NCBI GenBank assembly: GCA_020746835.1
Contig: JAGPNK010000001.1
Span: forward strand, 806,001 to 870,000
DNA length: 64,000 bases
Reading direction: 5' to 3'
Source: Stachybotrys elegans
Taxonomy: Eukaryota; Ascomycota; Sordariomycetes; Hypocreales; Stachybotryaceae
Shown here one piece after another: positions 43,705 through 55,449 of this stretch. The notes below the pieces were generated by a model. That model was not told the origin of the DNA, did no database searches, and saw nothing but the letters and a program-made list of their open reading frames with translations. Position 1 is the first letter of the stretch; each line of letters opens with the position of its first letter. The position numbers were made by a program, and so were the translations under genes.

Positions 43705-44078
43705 TCAAATAGCAAGGGACCTCCACAAGTGGTCTAGATACCACGGGGTTAGTTTGGGTGCCCGATGAGGAGCGGTGAGTCAAAACAAACCAGAGAGGTA
43801 GTCCTAGAAAGAGAATGCGAGTCAGAATGCAGCCATTGGATGTGGAGAAAGCGAGAGACGGCTTGGGGCAAGGGAGGAGAAGGAAGAGAATAAATGCATT
43901 CGGGTGTATCAGTGCTGGGAACGGTGGTTTTCCCATCTGTCGAATTTTGACTTTGTGATAGGCCGCGGGGTCGCTAAGCCGAAGCCGCTGGATAAGGCGG
44001 GAAAAAATGGTAGTGGTAAAAAAAAAAAATTAAAAAATTGCATACCTGGGAAGTGAAAACTGACGGGCGCCCGTTCAT
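43705..44078 (-). CDS. arginine attenuator peptide (AAP) uORF of CPA1, split by two introns
   Basis: The spliced uORF is 24 codons: exons 44078-44046 (33 nt), 43803-43791 (13 nt) and 43733-43705 (29 nt with the stop). Introns are 242 nt (GTATGC donor, CTAG acceptor) and 57 nt (GTTTGT donor, CTAG acceptor). It starts MNGRPSVFTSQ, continues DYLSDHLW and ends RSLAI; Asp12, needed for arginine-dependent stalling in Neurospora, is the first codon of the 13-nt exon. The fungal AAP is known to stall ribosomes in response to arginine, reducing CPA1/arg-2 translation and destabilising its mRNA. The residue-by-residue match and the exact 24-codon length make the three-exon model strong. Only the last five codons depart from the Neurospora peptide. 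Confidence 0.93.
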
Positions 44079-45099
44079 AAGGGCGGATTACGGCGGCGGC
44101 AATGCGATAGATAGGTGCGACAAGTGTCGAAGAGGGGAGAAGAGGGGAGAGACGAGACTCCTTGCGATGGAAATCGTATGCGTGGACTGACTGACTGACT
44201 TGGCTTGTGAAGAGTGAAGAAGAAGGAGGAGGAGGAGAGCGGTGATGGTTTCGGAGGGGACCAGGCCAAGTAAATAACGAACCGGCAGGGGGGGTGGGCA
44301 GCCTTTCCTTTAGCGGGGTCTCGCGCGCCTTACTTGGTGAGTGAGTGAGCTGTAAGGCCCAGAGATAAGAAAAACCCGACGAACCCAGTTGCCCAGTTCC
44401 AACCAGCACCAAGCTCTTAGCGCCATGGGCCCGCCATTCCGCCCTTTGTGCTGATAAAAGCCGTGTCGTCATTGGCCTAACAAAGCTTTTCTTCGCCTCT
44501 TTTTTTTTTCTCTTTTTTTTCTTTTCCTTTCCGTCGTTGCTGCGTAGAGTCTAGCGCGTCATGGGCGGGGCAGCACCCTCGCCGACATCGTTCCCAGCAA
44601 TTCCGGCAGCCACTGCCATTGGGAAAATGCACGTGCTGCAGATCTTGGTTGACTCAACAATCTTGATGCATCGGAGAGAGGATAAAAAAGTGAATGCACC
44701 TGTGAAAGAGAGGGATGAGGAGAATCCTGAAGAAATATTCCCAGTTCGCGAATTCCATTGTGCGCACTTCAATGGCCTTATCCTCGTTCAAGCAGTACAC
44801 ACATAATCTTCAATTCCAAACATGCTGCATGCTGTAACAGTTATGTTAGACCCACTCAAATTGTGCGAGTACCTCTGGGGCATGCATCATCACGTGCAGG
44901 AAGTGCCCGCACCCGAGGCTGAACACAACTGAGGCTGGTGACTGAGGCTGGTGCTCCGATGCCGTTGTCCCGGTCATAGCCGTCGGACAAAGCAAGATCT
45001 CCAACTGCCAAAAGGTCATTCAAACTACCTACGCATCTCCACCGACTGACCGATCCAAACCGACCACCCTCCTCTTCCCCAGCGCCGCCCATCACCACC
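44079..45099. promoter_or_regulatory. divergent promoter region CPA1 / ETF beta
   Basis: About 1.0 kb between the uORF start and the ETF beta start. It contains a short TGAC tetranucleotide run at about 44187-44201, a C/T-rich tract at about 44488-44530, and CACGTG hexamers near 44630 and 44890. No clear TGACTCA (Cpc1/Gcn4) site was found in it by eye. No gene recognised. Confidence 0.4.
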
Positions 45100-46030
45100 A
45101 TGTCCGCGCTCCGGATTCTCGTCCCCGTCAAGAGGGTCATTGACTATGCGGTAACCCCTCCCCCCTCCCCTCCCTCGCCAATGCTGCCTCGCAGGTGAAG
45201 CACGCCCAGCTAAAACAACCATGCGCACGCACAGGTCAAGCCTCGGGTCAACAAGGCCCAGACGGGCATCGAGACGGCCGGCGTCAAGCACTCCATGAAC
45301 CCCTTCGACGAGCTCTCCATCGAGGAGTCGGTCCGCATCCGCGAGAAGAAGCGCGCCCCGGGAGGCGTCGAGGACATCTGCGCCATATCCGCCGGCCCCG
45401 CCAAGGCCCAGGACATTCTGCGCACCGCCATGGCCATGGGCGCCGACCGCGGCATCCTCGTCGAGACCAAGGAGGGCGAGGACCTCGAGCCCCTCACCGT
45501 CGCCAAGATGCTCCAGAAGGCCGTCGAGCAGGAGAAGAGCAACCTCGTCATCCTCGGCAAGCAGAGCATCGACGACGACGCCAACCAGACCGGCCAGATG
45601 CTCGCCGGCCTGCTGGGCTGGTCGCAGGCCACTCAGGCCAGCAAGGTCGAGTTTGGCGAGGGCGACACCGTCCTCGTCACCAAGGAGGTTGACGGCGGCG
45701 TCGAGACGGTCCGCGGCAAGCTCCCCATGATTGTCACCACCGACCTGCGTCTCAATGAGCCCCGCTACGCCAGCTTGCCCAACATCATGAAGGCCAAGAA
45801 GAAGAAGCTCGACAAGCTGTCGCTTTCTGATTTCGGTCTGCAGAACGAGAAGCGCCTCAAGGTGCTCAAGGTTACGGGTATGTTGCCATTGTCCAGCTTC
45901 TCCCCTGGTCGTCGTCATGATCCGCTTCCTAACATGACATGTGACAGAACCCCCAGCCAGGACAGGAGGAGGCAAGGTGGAAGACGTAGATGGCCTCATC
46001 GGAAAGCTCAAGGAGCTCGGCGCTCTGTAA
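45100..46030 (+). CDS. CIR1: electron transfer flavoprotein beta subunit
   Basis: Three exons: 45100-45150, 45235-45877, 45948-46030; introns 84 and 70 nt; 258 aa, the normal family length. With ETF alpha it carries electrons from mitochondrial acyl-CoA and other dehydrogenases to ETF-ubiquinone oxidoreductase. Visible: MSALRILVPVKRVIDYAVKP, HSMNPFDELSIEESVRIREK, NLVILGKQSIDDDANQTGQM with the AMP-site region, and the ETF beta signature LRLNEPRYASLPNIMKAKKK. The C-terminus ends DVDGLIGKLKELGAL. Both splice joins are in frame (YA/VKPRVNK and VT/EPPARTGGG). Confidence 0.96.
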
Positions 46031-46388
46031 ATAAGGGCATGTACATGTAATAAATAAATTCAAGGTCTCCGAGCACTCTACCAATGTGCCATTTATACTG
46101 TGGGCACACACATCTAGCTTGTGCCGTGCGTGTAGGGGAATAGAATCATCCCTATCACGTTAAGATGAGGTATAGGAGTCGTCTTCGAGCCTTGAGACGT
46201 CCTCATATTCACTACCAGGTATTGCCAATAAAAACACATCCTTCTTTGGAAATACACCATCGCATTCAATACCGGAACCATCACGCAAGTCCCAATAATT
46301 TCTAGTATAAATCAGTGCTCATATCTTCATACCATACACGCCCGTACTCCTTACGATCCCGTCAAGAATCCCTCGCCCGTCCCTCCGT
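46031..46388. other. intergenic between convergent ETF beta and ArfGAP
   Basis: 358 bp of 3' regions, with an AATAAA-like string (aataaataaa) about 25 bp after the ETF beta stop. No gene seen. Confidence 0.5.
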
Positions 46389-47710
46389 CTACCAATCGTC
46401 CCAATCATCCGCCTTCTTCTGCGATGCTGCCGCGGGCCCGCCCCTCTTGCTCATGCCCATGGTTCCAGTGCCGATGGCGCTGTTGGCCGGCTTTCGCTGC
46501 TGCTGCTGCTGCTGCTGGTCAGCCAAGCTCGAGAAGTCGTCCCAGAACCCCTTGCGGCTCTCATCCAGGGGCGCATTCCGCTGCGTGTCCCCGCCCTCGA
46601 CAAATCGGTTGAAACCCTCCTGCGCATTCTTGCCGGCCTGCTGCGCCTGGCGGGCGAGCTGCGCCGCCGTGAGCTGTGCTTGCTTTGCAAAATCACCCTC
46701 GGCCAACTTGGCAGCCACCTAATGTCAGCGCCTGGGTCGCTCGCAAGAAATCAGGGGGAACCCAAGAAGGAACCAAGAGTCCGGAGATTGGGTGGGGAAT
46801 GGAAGAAGAGAAACTTACCCCTCGGGCTGTGGGCTGAATGTAGCCATCGTTGACCGTCTTGGCCGTCTTGGACACCGTAGTCGTGAACCATCCGAACCCC
46901 TTGGTCAACGCTGCCACGGGGTCCTTCTGCAGGTCGTCGAAGTTGGGGAGCGCCCCTTGGCTAGCTGGGGCGGGTGCAGGTGTATTTCCAAAGCCCGCAT
47001 ACTTTCCACCTTGACTGGGGGGCAGGCCATCCGGACGGGCAGCGTTATCCGCTCCGAGCCTGGCAAAGTACTTGTCGTCCACCTTGGCCTTGCCTCCCTG
47101 CGCCGGGCTCTCGCTGCGGGCACTCGTCCCGCTCATGGGTGTTGCTGTGCGAGACGCTGGTTTCGCTGCCACCGGCGCAGCAGCCGGTTTCTTCTCCCCA
47201 GCAACGTACTCGCGGCCCTCAACCTTGCATGACAATCTCTCCTTCCACTCCTCGCCAACCTCGCCGCTATATCGTTCCGCAATGGTCGCATCGTCCCAGG
47301 TGATCCCCCTCATTTGTGTGTCCTCGTGCTCCTCGAAGAACTTGCGCCAGTTCTCGTTGCCGCCCAGTCGCATACGCTCGATCTCGCTCGCCTTGAAGGC
47401 ATCCATGGAGATGCTACGCACAAACGAGATGTGCACGCCCAGGCCACGGTGTACTCCTGCGCACGTCAGGCAGATGAAGATGCCGAATTTGGGGGAGGCC
47501 CATTGTGGAGAGGGTGCGTTGCAGTCGCAGCAGATGTTGTTCTTGGCCTCCTTTTGCAGAGCAGCCAGCTACAATATATCAGCACATGCTGGAGGAGCAA
47601 AGACCCCAAGGGATCGATAAGGGGCGACATCTTTGAGGGGGGGGAGGGGGGCTCGCGCTGACCTTGGACCGCGTCTCGGGATCGACCTCCCACATGGCCT
47701 TGGAAGCCAT
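46389..47710 (-). CDS. GCS1: ADP-ribosylation factor GTPase-activating protein, Gcs1/ArfGAP1 type
   Basis: Three exons: 47710-47663, 47568-46819, 46718-46389; introns 94 and 100 nt; 375 aa. ArfGAPs trigger GTP hydrolysis on Arf at Golgi membranes to control COPI and other coats. The N-terminal zinc finger is NNICCDCNAPSPQWASPKFG followed by FICLTCAGVHRGLG, a CX2CX16CX2C pattern with the catalytic Arg in HRGLG. The middle is Ala/Pro/Ser-rich. A segment with ALTKGFGWFTTTVSKTAKTV resembles the lipid-packing-sensor helix of this type, and the C-terminus ends in the acidic-aromatic DDWDDW. GCS1 is preferred over GLO3 because the Glo3 repeat motif is absent. Confidence 0.9.
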
Positions 47711-48848
47711 ATCGTCTCACGGGTAGACGAAGGTCGGGGAAGAAGCAAAGGCTAGGTTGTTGTGTGTTTTCGCTGCAAGGGGGTTAGAGGAGAGGTTGTC
47801 GCAAGCGTTGAAGGAGAACTGCTTGTGATAGCACCTAATGTGGTATGGAGGTACCTGGCACCCTGTAACATCCACTGCGCCGCTGGTCGCTGGCACGAAC
47901 AGCGGTCGGTAGAGAAACCACCGTATCTTATTACCGTCCAGTGCTTGCGTGCGCGCCCGTGCTCAAGTGGGGCAGTTCAATAAGAACTACCTGCACTAAG
48001 GAAAATAAGCACTTGTCAGTGCCCAACAACAAAAGGAGTCAACTCGTTGTCCTGGAAGATCAGATGAACAGAGGCAAATATACGGTTTCAGTAGTCTGCT
48101 AGATATGATCCATCCTCCATCAAGACCAGTAATCCGTACCGGAGCTTTGCTTTCAACTGTAGGCTTAACGCACAACCCATGGAAATGGTTGACTTCGAGC
48201 CACTCAGGTAGGCATTAGGTTAGTACTGAATTAACGGCGTCCACAATTCGCACAAAGAGGCCCTGGCAACCAATCACAATGGCATTCAGGCATTCAGGGC
48301 TTCTTCTGCACGCCATATGCAAGCGAACATTCGAGCCGGCCAGCGTACAGCCAATCACAACCGTCACCAGTACGACCAGATGAGCGCACCAAAACGTCTC
48401 CTGTAAAAAACAGTCATTTATCATCATGGCACCAGATCTTGCCTCATCCCCTACCGCATCTGGTTCAAGCTAATGTACAATCCCAGCAGAAGGGGGGCAA
48501 GGAAAATAATAGGATAGAGATGGTACAAATACAGAGATCAAAGGCTTTTCCGTCCCGCCATCCGAATCACGGCAGGAATATTTGGCAAAGTAAAAAGCCG
48601 AGAAACCGAGCCCAGCACCGTCCCAAAAGTCCCAAGAATCCCAGTCACCATTACTGTTAACGGCCAGGCACAACAACATACAGCCTTTTGGTTAATTTGG
48701 GTGTTTTGTTTTCCTTTTTTTTTTCTTCTTCTTTTCGTGAAGCGAGCATCTACCATAAGAGAAATCGTCGAAATAGCGTGCCATATCGTAAGAATGCTCG
48801 TCCAGGCCAAATGTGCCTTGGTCTATAAATGTCCGAGCTTAAAAGGAT
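47711..48848. other. intergenic between ArfGAP and the two-RRM gene
   Basis: 1138 bp. No gene recognised. A T-rich tract at about 48705-48738 lies near the 3' end of the RRM gene. Confidence 0.45.
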
Positions 48849-50485
48849 TTAAGCGGTGGTGGTAGCAGCAGCGGGAGCTGCGGCGGCGGGGGCCGGAGCA
48901 TCGGCGGGGGTAGCGGCAGCAGCGGCCTCGGTGCCCTTCTGCTCACCCTCAGCCTCACCCTCGGGGGCGTTGGCCTCCTCATCCGTCTTGTCGGGGCTGT
49001 CGATGGCCACCTTGACGGCAATCTCACGGCCCTCGATCTCCTTGCCGTTCATCTCCGAGACAGCCTTCTGCTGCAGCTCCTCCGAGGCCAGGGTAACGAA
49101 ACCGAAGCCACGGCCCTTGCGAGCCTCACCACGAGCTTGCAGTTTCTTGATCATGAAGCGAGGGATGGGGCGGAGAGCAATCTTGGCCGACGAGGGCTGG
49201 TAGTCCTTGAATAGCTCAATAAGCTAAGGTATCGTGTTAGCAGACTGAAGGAATCGCGCCAAGCAAGCATCTGTCTCTCACCTTCTCCTCGGTCAGGTCG
49301 TAAGGCAGGTTGGCAACCATAACCTTGGTCTTGGAAGGGATACCATCAGCAGGAGGGCCACGCTCGCGGCGCTCACGCTGGGCTCGCTGAGCCTTGGCGT
49401 TCTTGGGGTTTCCGTCAGCGTTGATCTTATTGGTAATGTCTTTGAGTGGTTCAACCTCGGTGGTGGCCTGGGCAGCATCGGTAGCGGCAGCTTCGGTGGC
49501 CGGGGCAGCGCTCTCGGTAGCAGCTGCAGGAGCATCGGTGGCATCGCCCTCCTTCTTCTCGTCGGCACCCTCCTACGCTTGTCAGTCCACATGTTCGCTA
49601 GGTATGGGGTTTGGGGTGAAAGCATACGCCAGCAGCACGGCCGCCACGGCCTCCGCGTCCACTACGACCACGGCCACGGCCACGGCCACGACCGGAAGCA
49701 CGGCGGCGAGTTCCCTCAGCGCCAGAACCCTCACCGTTGGCGCCCTCGGCAGCCTTCTCACCAGCAGGCTCGGGCTTGCGAGCAAGCTGGACAGAGACCT
49801 TGCGCTCAAGGATCTCCTTGCCAGAAAGCTCCTCGATAGCACGCTCAGCCTCAGTGGGGGTGGAGAGGTCGACGAAAGCATATCCGACAGGGCGGTCGGT
49901 GCGAGGGTTCTTGGGGATGGAAACGGACTCACTGCGAACCCATGTATGTCAGTAACCATGCAAGCTTCGGGAGCGGGCCTATGCCCTTTTTGCCATGTCA
50001 TGTGAAGGGGTAATAACGGCGACCTGCAGGCAAGCAAAGCGAGCAGGCCAGCACCAAGGTATCTTGTCGAGGAGATGGTATTCCCGCAAACTGGGAGTCT
50101 GCAGCAGCCCGTCTATAGGGATGCCATACACCGGGAGTGGCATTATGGTGGTGTAGTCTAGGGAAGGGAGTGGCGATAGGTGGCAGATATCAAGCAGGAG
50201 GAGCAGGAGGCGGTCAAGCTGATGCGGTGAAGGGCAGAGAAATGGTCAGGCGTGCGGCACTTACACAAGGTAACCCTTGAAGAACTCCTTCAACTCTCCC
50301 TCAGTTGTCGCGTAGGCCAGGTTGCCGATGTAGAGACGGCGGCCTTCCGCAGCGCTGGCCGAGGCGGCCTCGTTGGCGGCGGCCTTGTCATCGGCAGGCT
50401 TGATTGTCATGTTGCTCAGAGTGTTTGCAACGTCATTAACATTGACGGGAGCCTCGGGGGCCTTCTCCACGTTGGTAGCAGACAT
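48849..50485 (-). CDS. two-RRM RNA-binding protein with central RGG box (Sbp1-like)
   Basis: Four exons: 50485-50265, 49931-49628, 49572-49282, 49223-48849; introns 333, 55 and 58 nt; 396 aa. RRM1 has RNP2 RRLYIGNLAYATTEGELKEF and RNP1 PVGYAFVDL. A central Gly-Arg box (GRGRGRGRGRSGRGGRGGR) follows, then an Ala/Glu/Thr-rich linker, and RRM2 has KVMVANLPYDLTEEKLIELF and RKGRGFGFVTL. The tail is Ala/Pro-rich. The RRM-RGG-RRM order is that of yeast Sbp1, a translation repressor that binds eIF4G and enters P-bodies; orthology is not proven. The first intron (333 nt) is the longest in the window and lies inside RRM1. All joins keep RRM motifs in frame. Confidence 0.85.
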
Positions 50486-51144
50486 GTTGTCGGAGTTGGG
50501 TGGTTGTGGATGGAGATACTAGCAAGTTGTCGGTGAGAATGACGTTGAGGATTGTCGAACGTGTAATCTTTGCAGAAAAACGTTCTAGGTGGCGTGGGGG
50601 ATGGGAGGACGCAGGGAAGAGATGATTGAACTCTGGTGCAATGAGGGAGGAGATTGATCAGGGTAGCTTGGTGCCCTAGAAGAGAGTTGGGGGGGAGACA
50701 GACGGCGATGCGTTGCGCGGGACACAAGTTGACTGATGATTTGTGATGGGAAAGGAGGAAAAGGGGAGCCTCAAGCTGGCTGTCGCGAATCTGAAATATT
50801 TTTTCCCAAGCACACAGTCTGTACTGGGCGTCCGGGGGGTGGCTGCTTTGGGACAGGGGTATCTAAGGTGCGACCCAGTGCTAGGCAGGTAAAGTTGCAA
50901 GTGCCCGCCGCCTGGACGGAGCACAGGGAGGCGCTGGGCAAGAGCCGGGGGTGGAAGGCTTGGGAGGGTTGTGGAATTATGGAAGGGAGGAGCGGGACAG
51001 TGGAGGCAGGAGGGAAGGGGCAGGAGGCGGTACGAGGCAGGAGGCAGGAGGCGGCTGTTACTTACCTCCTACCCGGATTATCAGACTAGGCAGAGGCGGT
51101 GGAATGAGTGCCTGTGCTCTTGCTTTCTGGCCTGTTGGACCGTG

Positions 51145-51182
51145 CTTGCTTGCTCGCTTGCTTGCTGGCCTGCTTGCTTGTT
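51145..51182. repeat. GCTT-rich tetranucleotide tract
   Basis: Interrupted units of cttg/gctt over about 38 bp, in non-coding sequence. Confidence 0.65.
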
Positions 51183-52130
51183 CTTGCAGCAATTGCACTT
51201 GCTGTAGGTTGCGTACGAGTTGGAGGTGAGAAAGGAAGGTATTGTATCGCTTGCTAGGACGCGACTTGTATCGTAGGTAGGTATGTAATTGCGCAGGCAT
51301 TAAGGTGGAAGGCAAGAAAAGCTCGCAGTCAAGGAACTCGTTATAATACCTACGTACTGTATGTGTTAAAGCATGGACCCTGTGTGCATTCGGTCGGTAC
51401 CTGCCCCCTTAGCGGTAGTTGTATTGACCTGTATCAGTTCGCTCGGCCGCCTGCCTCTCGCGCAGCGTGCCTTAGCCTTGTGTCGGTGAGCGCAGGGGTT
51501 GCTCCATTGTTCGCGAACTCTAAAACTGGGTTTTGCGATGCAAAGTAATTTTTTTTTCCTTTCTGTGTGCATCGAGCCTGAATCCAGCCGTGTCATTGGA
51601 CGTAGGGCAATGCATTGTTCCTCGTTGGGGTAGCCGGGTCACACGACCGGTAGCCGCTGGCAGCGCAGAAGCCGGCACCTGGCAATCGTCATTCTTCACC
51701 ACCTTGAACAATTGCCATTGTTGGGTGACGGCCGGTCCTTTGCAGCTCGTCAACAAGCCCCGGCCTCGGCACTCTTCATCCCGAAGTGTTGAGTCAACAC
51801 TGCCATTCGTTGTCTACGGCGATGAGAAGCACATCAAACACATCCGTTCTGGAAAACATGTGCTGTGATACATGCGACTGCAACTCTCCTTAGCGCTGCC
51901 CTATGGCAGCACGCCACTGAGGTAACGTGGAGTCTTCAACAGCCAAGAGCTCCTCAGGACGGATGAGTCAGGGCGACTCGGCCATGCGTGGCGAGTCACC
52001 GCTAGGGTTGCGGCGTGGTTGTCCCAGACACATGGCAATCTTAACTAAATATCACATCAGGCCAGATCATCTAAAGCGCAGCGTCCTCGCGCGCAAAGTA
52101 TTGGGTCCAGCCGCATGACAGCATCGCCAT

Positions 52131-52153
52131 GCAAGCAAGCAAGCAAGCAAGCA
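52131..52153. repeat. (GCAA)n microsatellite
   Basis: Nearly six perfect gcaa units. It is the complementary type of the tract at 51145-51182, so the two could pair as an inverted repeat about 1 kb apart. Confidence 0.8.
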
Positions 52154-53452
52154 CTGACCAGCTTGCTAGCACATCCCATGATAAACAGACGGTGTGGCAG
52201 ATCCAATCTACTGGGTCCACCGCTAGGCAATTATGTGAGGACAGCGACAGCTCTGGGTCCAGCAACCGCCTTGGCGTTGTCCCGGTGGAGGCCATCAGCA
52301 TTGAGCCTGCACACGCAAGACCTACATACCACTAGAACTGTCTCCTCCGCTAGAAGCTGTTAGTGCCGGCTACCCCAGACGCCAATCTATTCCAGTCTCA
52401 CCTCGGTTGGTTGGCTCCTTGCCAAATGGCGATACCCATTCGTATATCTCACACCTCGCGTGTCTTATGATACGGACCGGCCGGCTGCCGTGTAAGTGTC
52501 TAGCGACACGTCGGCATTTCACGCAGAGCGGCATAACCTTACCCTTGACTGACCACGTATACGGGTTCGCCAGGAGAAGACTGTGATGAAACAAAGAATC
52601 ATACACCCCTACCTTCAATTCTAGGAAGAAGCGGTCCGACAGGGGTCTACGGGGAACAGATCCCGGTACAGTTTTGATATCCTTTTCCGCCCGGCCCCTT
52701 TCTCGACTCTCTTTTCCGGCTCCCTGCGCAGGCACAACGGCTCACGCAAGCCCGTGAACAGACCATGATGCACAGATGGACGGTCCTCGCCAACCCAGGC
52801 AGGTCATGTCCTTGCACCCCACTAGCAATTCCGGACCTGGTTCCACTGGCATAAGCGCAATCTCTCATTTCGAGAAGGGCAGGGACGTCGAAAGGAGGTC
52901 CTGTGGTGCAGACAAGCTACCTGCCGTCCCTTGTCGGCAAACATGACAACAAATACGATGCCAACTATGGATTTTCAAAGCATACAATGGCCAAGGTAAG
53001 CTCGAGAACTGCGTCGCCTTTGTAATGATTGGTTTTCAGTGATGGGTTGCAAAAGATTTCATTCATCCCAGCATCATCAAATTGTCGTATCCTGGTACCT
53101 ACTCACTCACTCGCTGTACCAGTAGAGTAGTGGTACATATGGGTAAGTAGGTATCCACACCAATGCTACCCTGTAGCAGCCAGAGCCCGCTTGGCCTACA
53201 GGTTCCAACGGAAACCGAAGATGCGGCGACCCAGTCGCTCGGAACCGAGTTGGAGGGGTTGATTTTTCCTAGATCGATAAGATCTCGGCGCCGTTTCAAC
53301 CCTCGAGCTTCCCCGGTCATCGGACCTCAAGCTCGCTAGGTGCCCACCCCGCCGTCATGATCGAGTCAACAGACCGAGTGAATTAATTTCTTTGATTTCT
53401 TTGCCGACACAGTCTTGCCGTCCTAGACCAACCATCGTGCGCCTCGCCCACC

Positions 53453-55449
53453 ATGGACCGCAGTATCTTGGTTTTATATGGCTCCGAGACGGGCAACGCC
53501 CAGGACATGGCTGAGGAACTCGGCCGCATATGTCAGAGGCTTCATTTCCACTGCCACATAGAAGAGCTTGATGCTGTTGAGCTCGTACGCACCCCCCCTC
53601 AGTCACCACCACCTAGAATATGCTCATTTTCTGACACTGTGAGACAGAGCGCTCTCCTGCGATACCAGCTGGTCATGTTTGTCGTCGCAACCACAGGCCA
53701 GGGCGACATGCCTCACAACTCGCTCCTCTTCTGGAAGAAGCTCCTTCGCAAAAGGCTGCCACCAGGCTGCCTGGCGCAGCTCAAGTACACCTGCTTCGGG
53801 CTCGGCGACAGCACCTATGTCAAGTACGAAACCCCAACCACGCCTCTGAGGCATTCACCACTGACTGGCTGCTTGGCAGGTTTAACTGGGCTGCCAGAAA
53901 GCTCATCCGGCGCCTAGAGCAGCTCGGCGCTCAAACATTCGTCGAAAACTATGAGGCCGACGAGCAGTTTCCAGACGGGTAGGCTTGCACGAGGACCGAG
54001 TTAAACTTGATCTTGTCATACTGACCCTCGCCCTATAGCGTGGAGGGATGCTTCGCAACCTGGGCTGATGGGCTTCGCAAACATCTCTTGGATACATATC
54101 CTCACCCAGAAGGCCTTGAGCCACTTTCCGAGGAGGACATACTCCCCCCTCGCTGGTCTCTAGAAGCTGCACTCGAAAAGACCACCACCGCCGACATCAA
54201 TCCACCATCACCACCTCACGTGCCGAATCCTCCTTCAACGGACCTGCCTCCCGATACCCTTCTGCCCATTCCCAACTCTTGGGATGCCACCATCGCAGGC
54301 AACGACAGAATGACGCCCACCACGCACTGGCAGGACGTACGCCTCGTGAAATTCGACATTCCCTCCCGGAGCCCCACGGAAAAGCTGTCCGTCAACCCGG
54401 GTGACTGCCTGACCATCTACCCCAAGAACTTCCCCGCCGACGCACAGCGCCTCATCACCCTCATGGGCTGGGAGGACGTTGCCGACAAACCATTGGACTT
54501 GTCCGCTTGCGGTCCTCTTCCTCGCGGTCTCCATGCACCGCCAATCTCCACCGTCCGCAACCTGCTCATCCACAGCGTAGACATCACTGCCATCCCTCGC
54601 CGGTCTTTCCTCAGGAGCATGTCTTACTTCTCCGACGACCCCGAGCATCGCGAGCGTCTGCTCGAGTTCACAAAGACTGAGTATCTCGACGAGTACTTCA
54701 ACTATGCAACTCGATCCAGGCGATCTATCCTGGAGGTACTGGAGGAATTCACCTCGGTCCGCATCCCCGTCCAACGCCTCCTCGACATCTTCCCCCTGAT
54801 CCGCGGCCGCGACTTCAGCATCGCCAATGGAGGCGAGCGGCTGCGTCATCCATCCCGCCGGGACGTTGTTAGGGTTGAACTCCTCATTGCTCTCGTCAAG
54901 TATCGCACCATCCTACGAAAACCACGCGTCGGTCTCTGCTCCCGATACCTCGAGGCTCTCCCTCCCAACTCTCTCATCCGGGTAACTCACAAGCCCGTTC
55001 TATCTCCTATACATGGCGGGGCCAACGCCCAACGCCCCCTCGTAGCCATGGCCACGGGCACAGGCATTGCACCTGTTCGCTGTCTGGTCCACGAGCGCCT
55101 CTCCCATCCTTCCCCAGCGCCCATGACTATCTTCTTCGGAAACCGCAATCGCGAAGCAGACTATCTATTTGAGAATGAATGGAGTGAATTGGCGGACAGC
55201 GTGCAGGTCCGAACGGCATTCTCGCGTGATCAGGTGCACAAGATCTATGTACAGGATCTGGTCAGGCAGGAGGCAGGGCAGATGGAGCAGTTCATCCAGC
55301 AGAATGCCATATTCGCTGTCTGTGGTGGCTCGTCCAAGATGGCCGACGCCTGTAAGGGAGCCGTGTTTGACCCATTCATCGAAAAGGGGGACAAAGAGGG
55401 CCAGAGGAGGATCCTAGAAGCACTCACTTGGTGGCAAGAGATCTGGTAA
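53453..55449 (+). CDS. TAH18: NADPH-dependent diflavin oxidoreductase 1
   Basis: Four exons: 53453-53584, 53648-53823, 53880-53978, 54039-55449; introns 63, 56 and 60 nt; 605 aa. Tah18 passes electrons from NADPH through FAD and FMN to Dre2 for cytosolic iron-sulfur cluster assembly. The N-terminal flavodoxin domain has ILVLYGSETGNAQDMAEELG, VVATTGQGDMPHN and CFGLGDSTYVKFNWAARKL. The FAD domain includes RGRDFSIAN, with the Arg-x-Phe/Tyr-Ser motif. NADPH-side motifs are MATGTGIAPVRCLV, IFFGNRNREADYLF and FAVCGGSSKMADA, and the protein ends in an aromatic WWQEIW. All splice joins restore conserved flavodoxin motifs. Confidence 0.95.

Larger units (their letters stand above)
50486..53452. other. 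3.0 kb gene-poor region
   Basis: No protein or RNA gene recognised. It holds the promoter of the RRM gene (left) and of TAH18 (right), a (GCTT)n-rich tract at about 51145-51182, and its complement type (GCAA)n at 52131-52153. Confidence 0.45.

Noticed and set aside
45025..46011. 328-codon open frame antisense to ETF beta
   Set aside because: Shadow of a well-conserved GC-rich gene, extending over its introns.
48180..48360. Possible tRNA B-box-like strings (ttcgagcc)
   Set aside because: No matching A box or cloverleaf could be built by eye on either strand.
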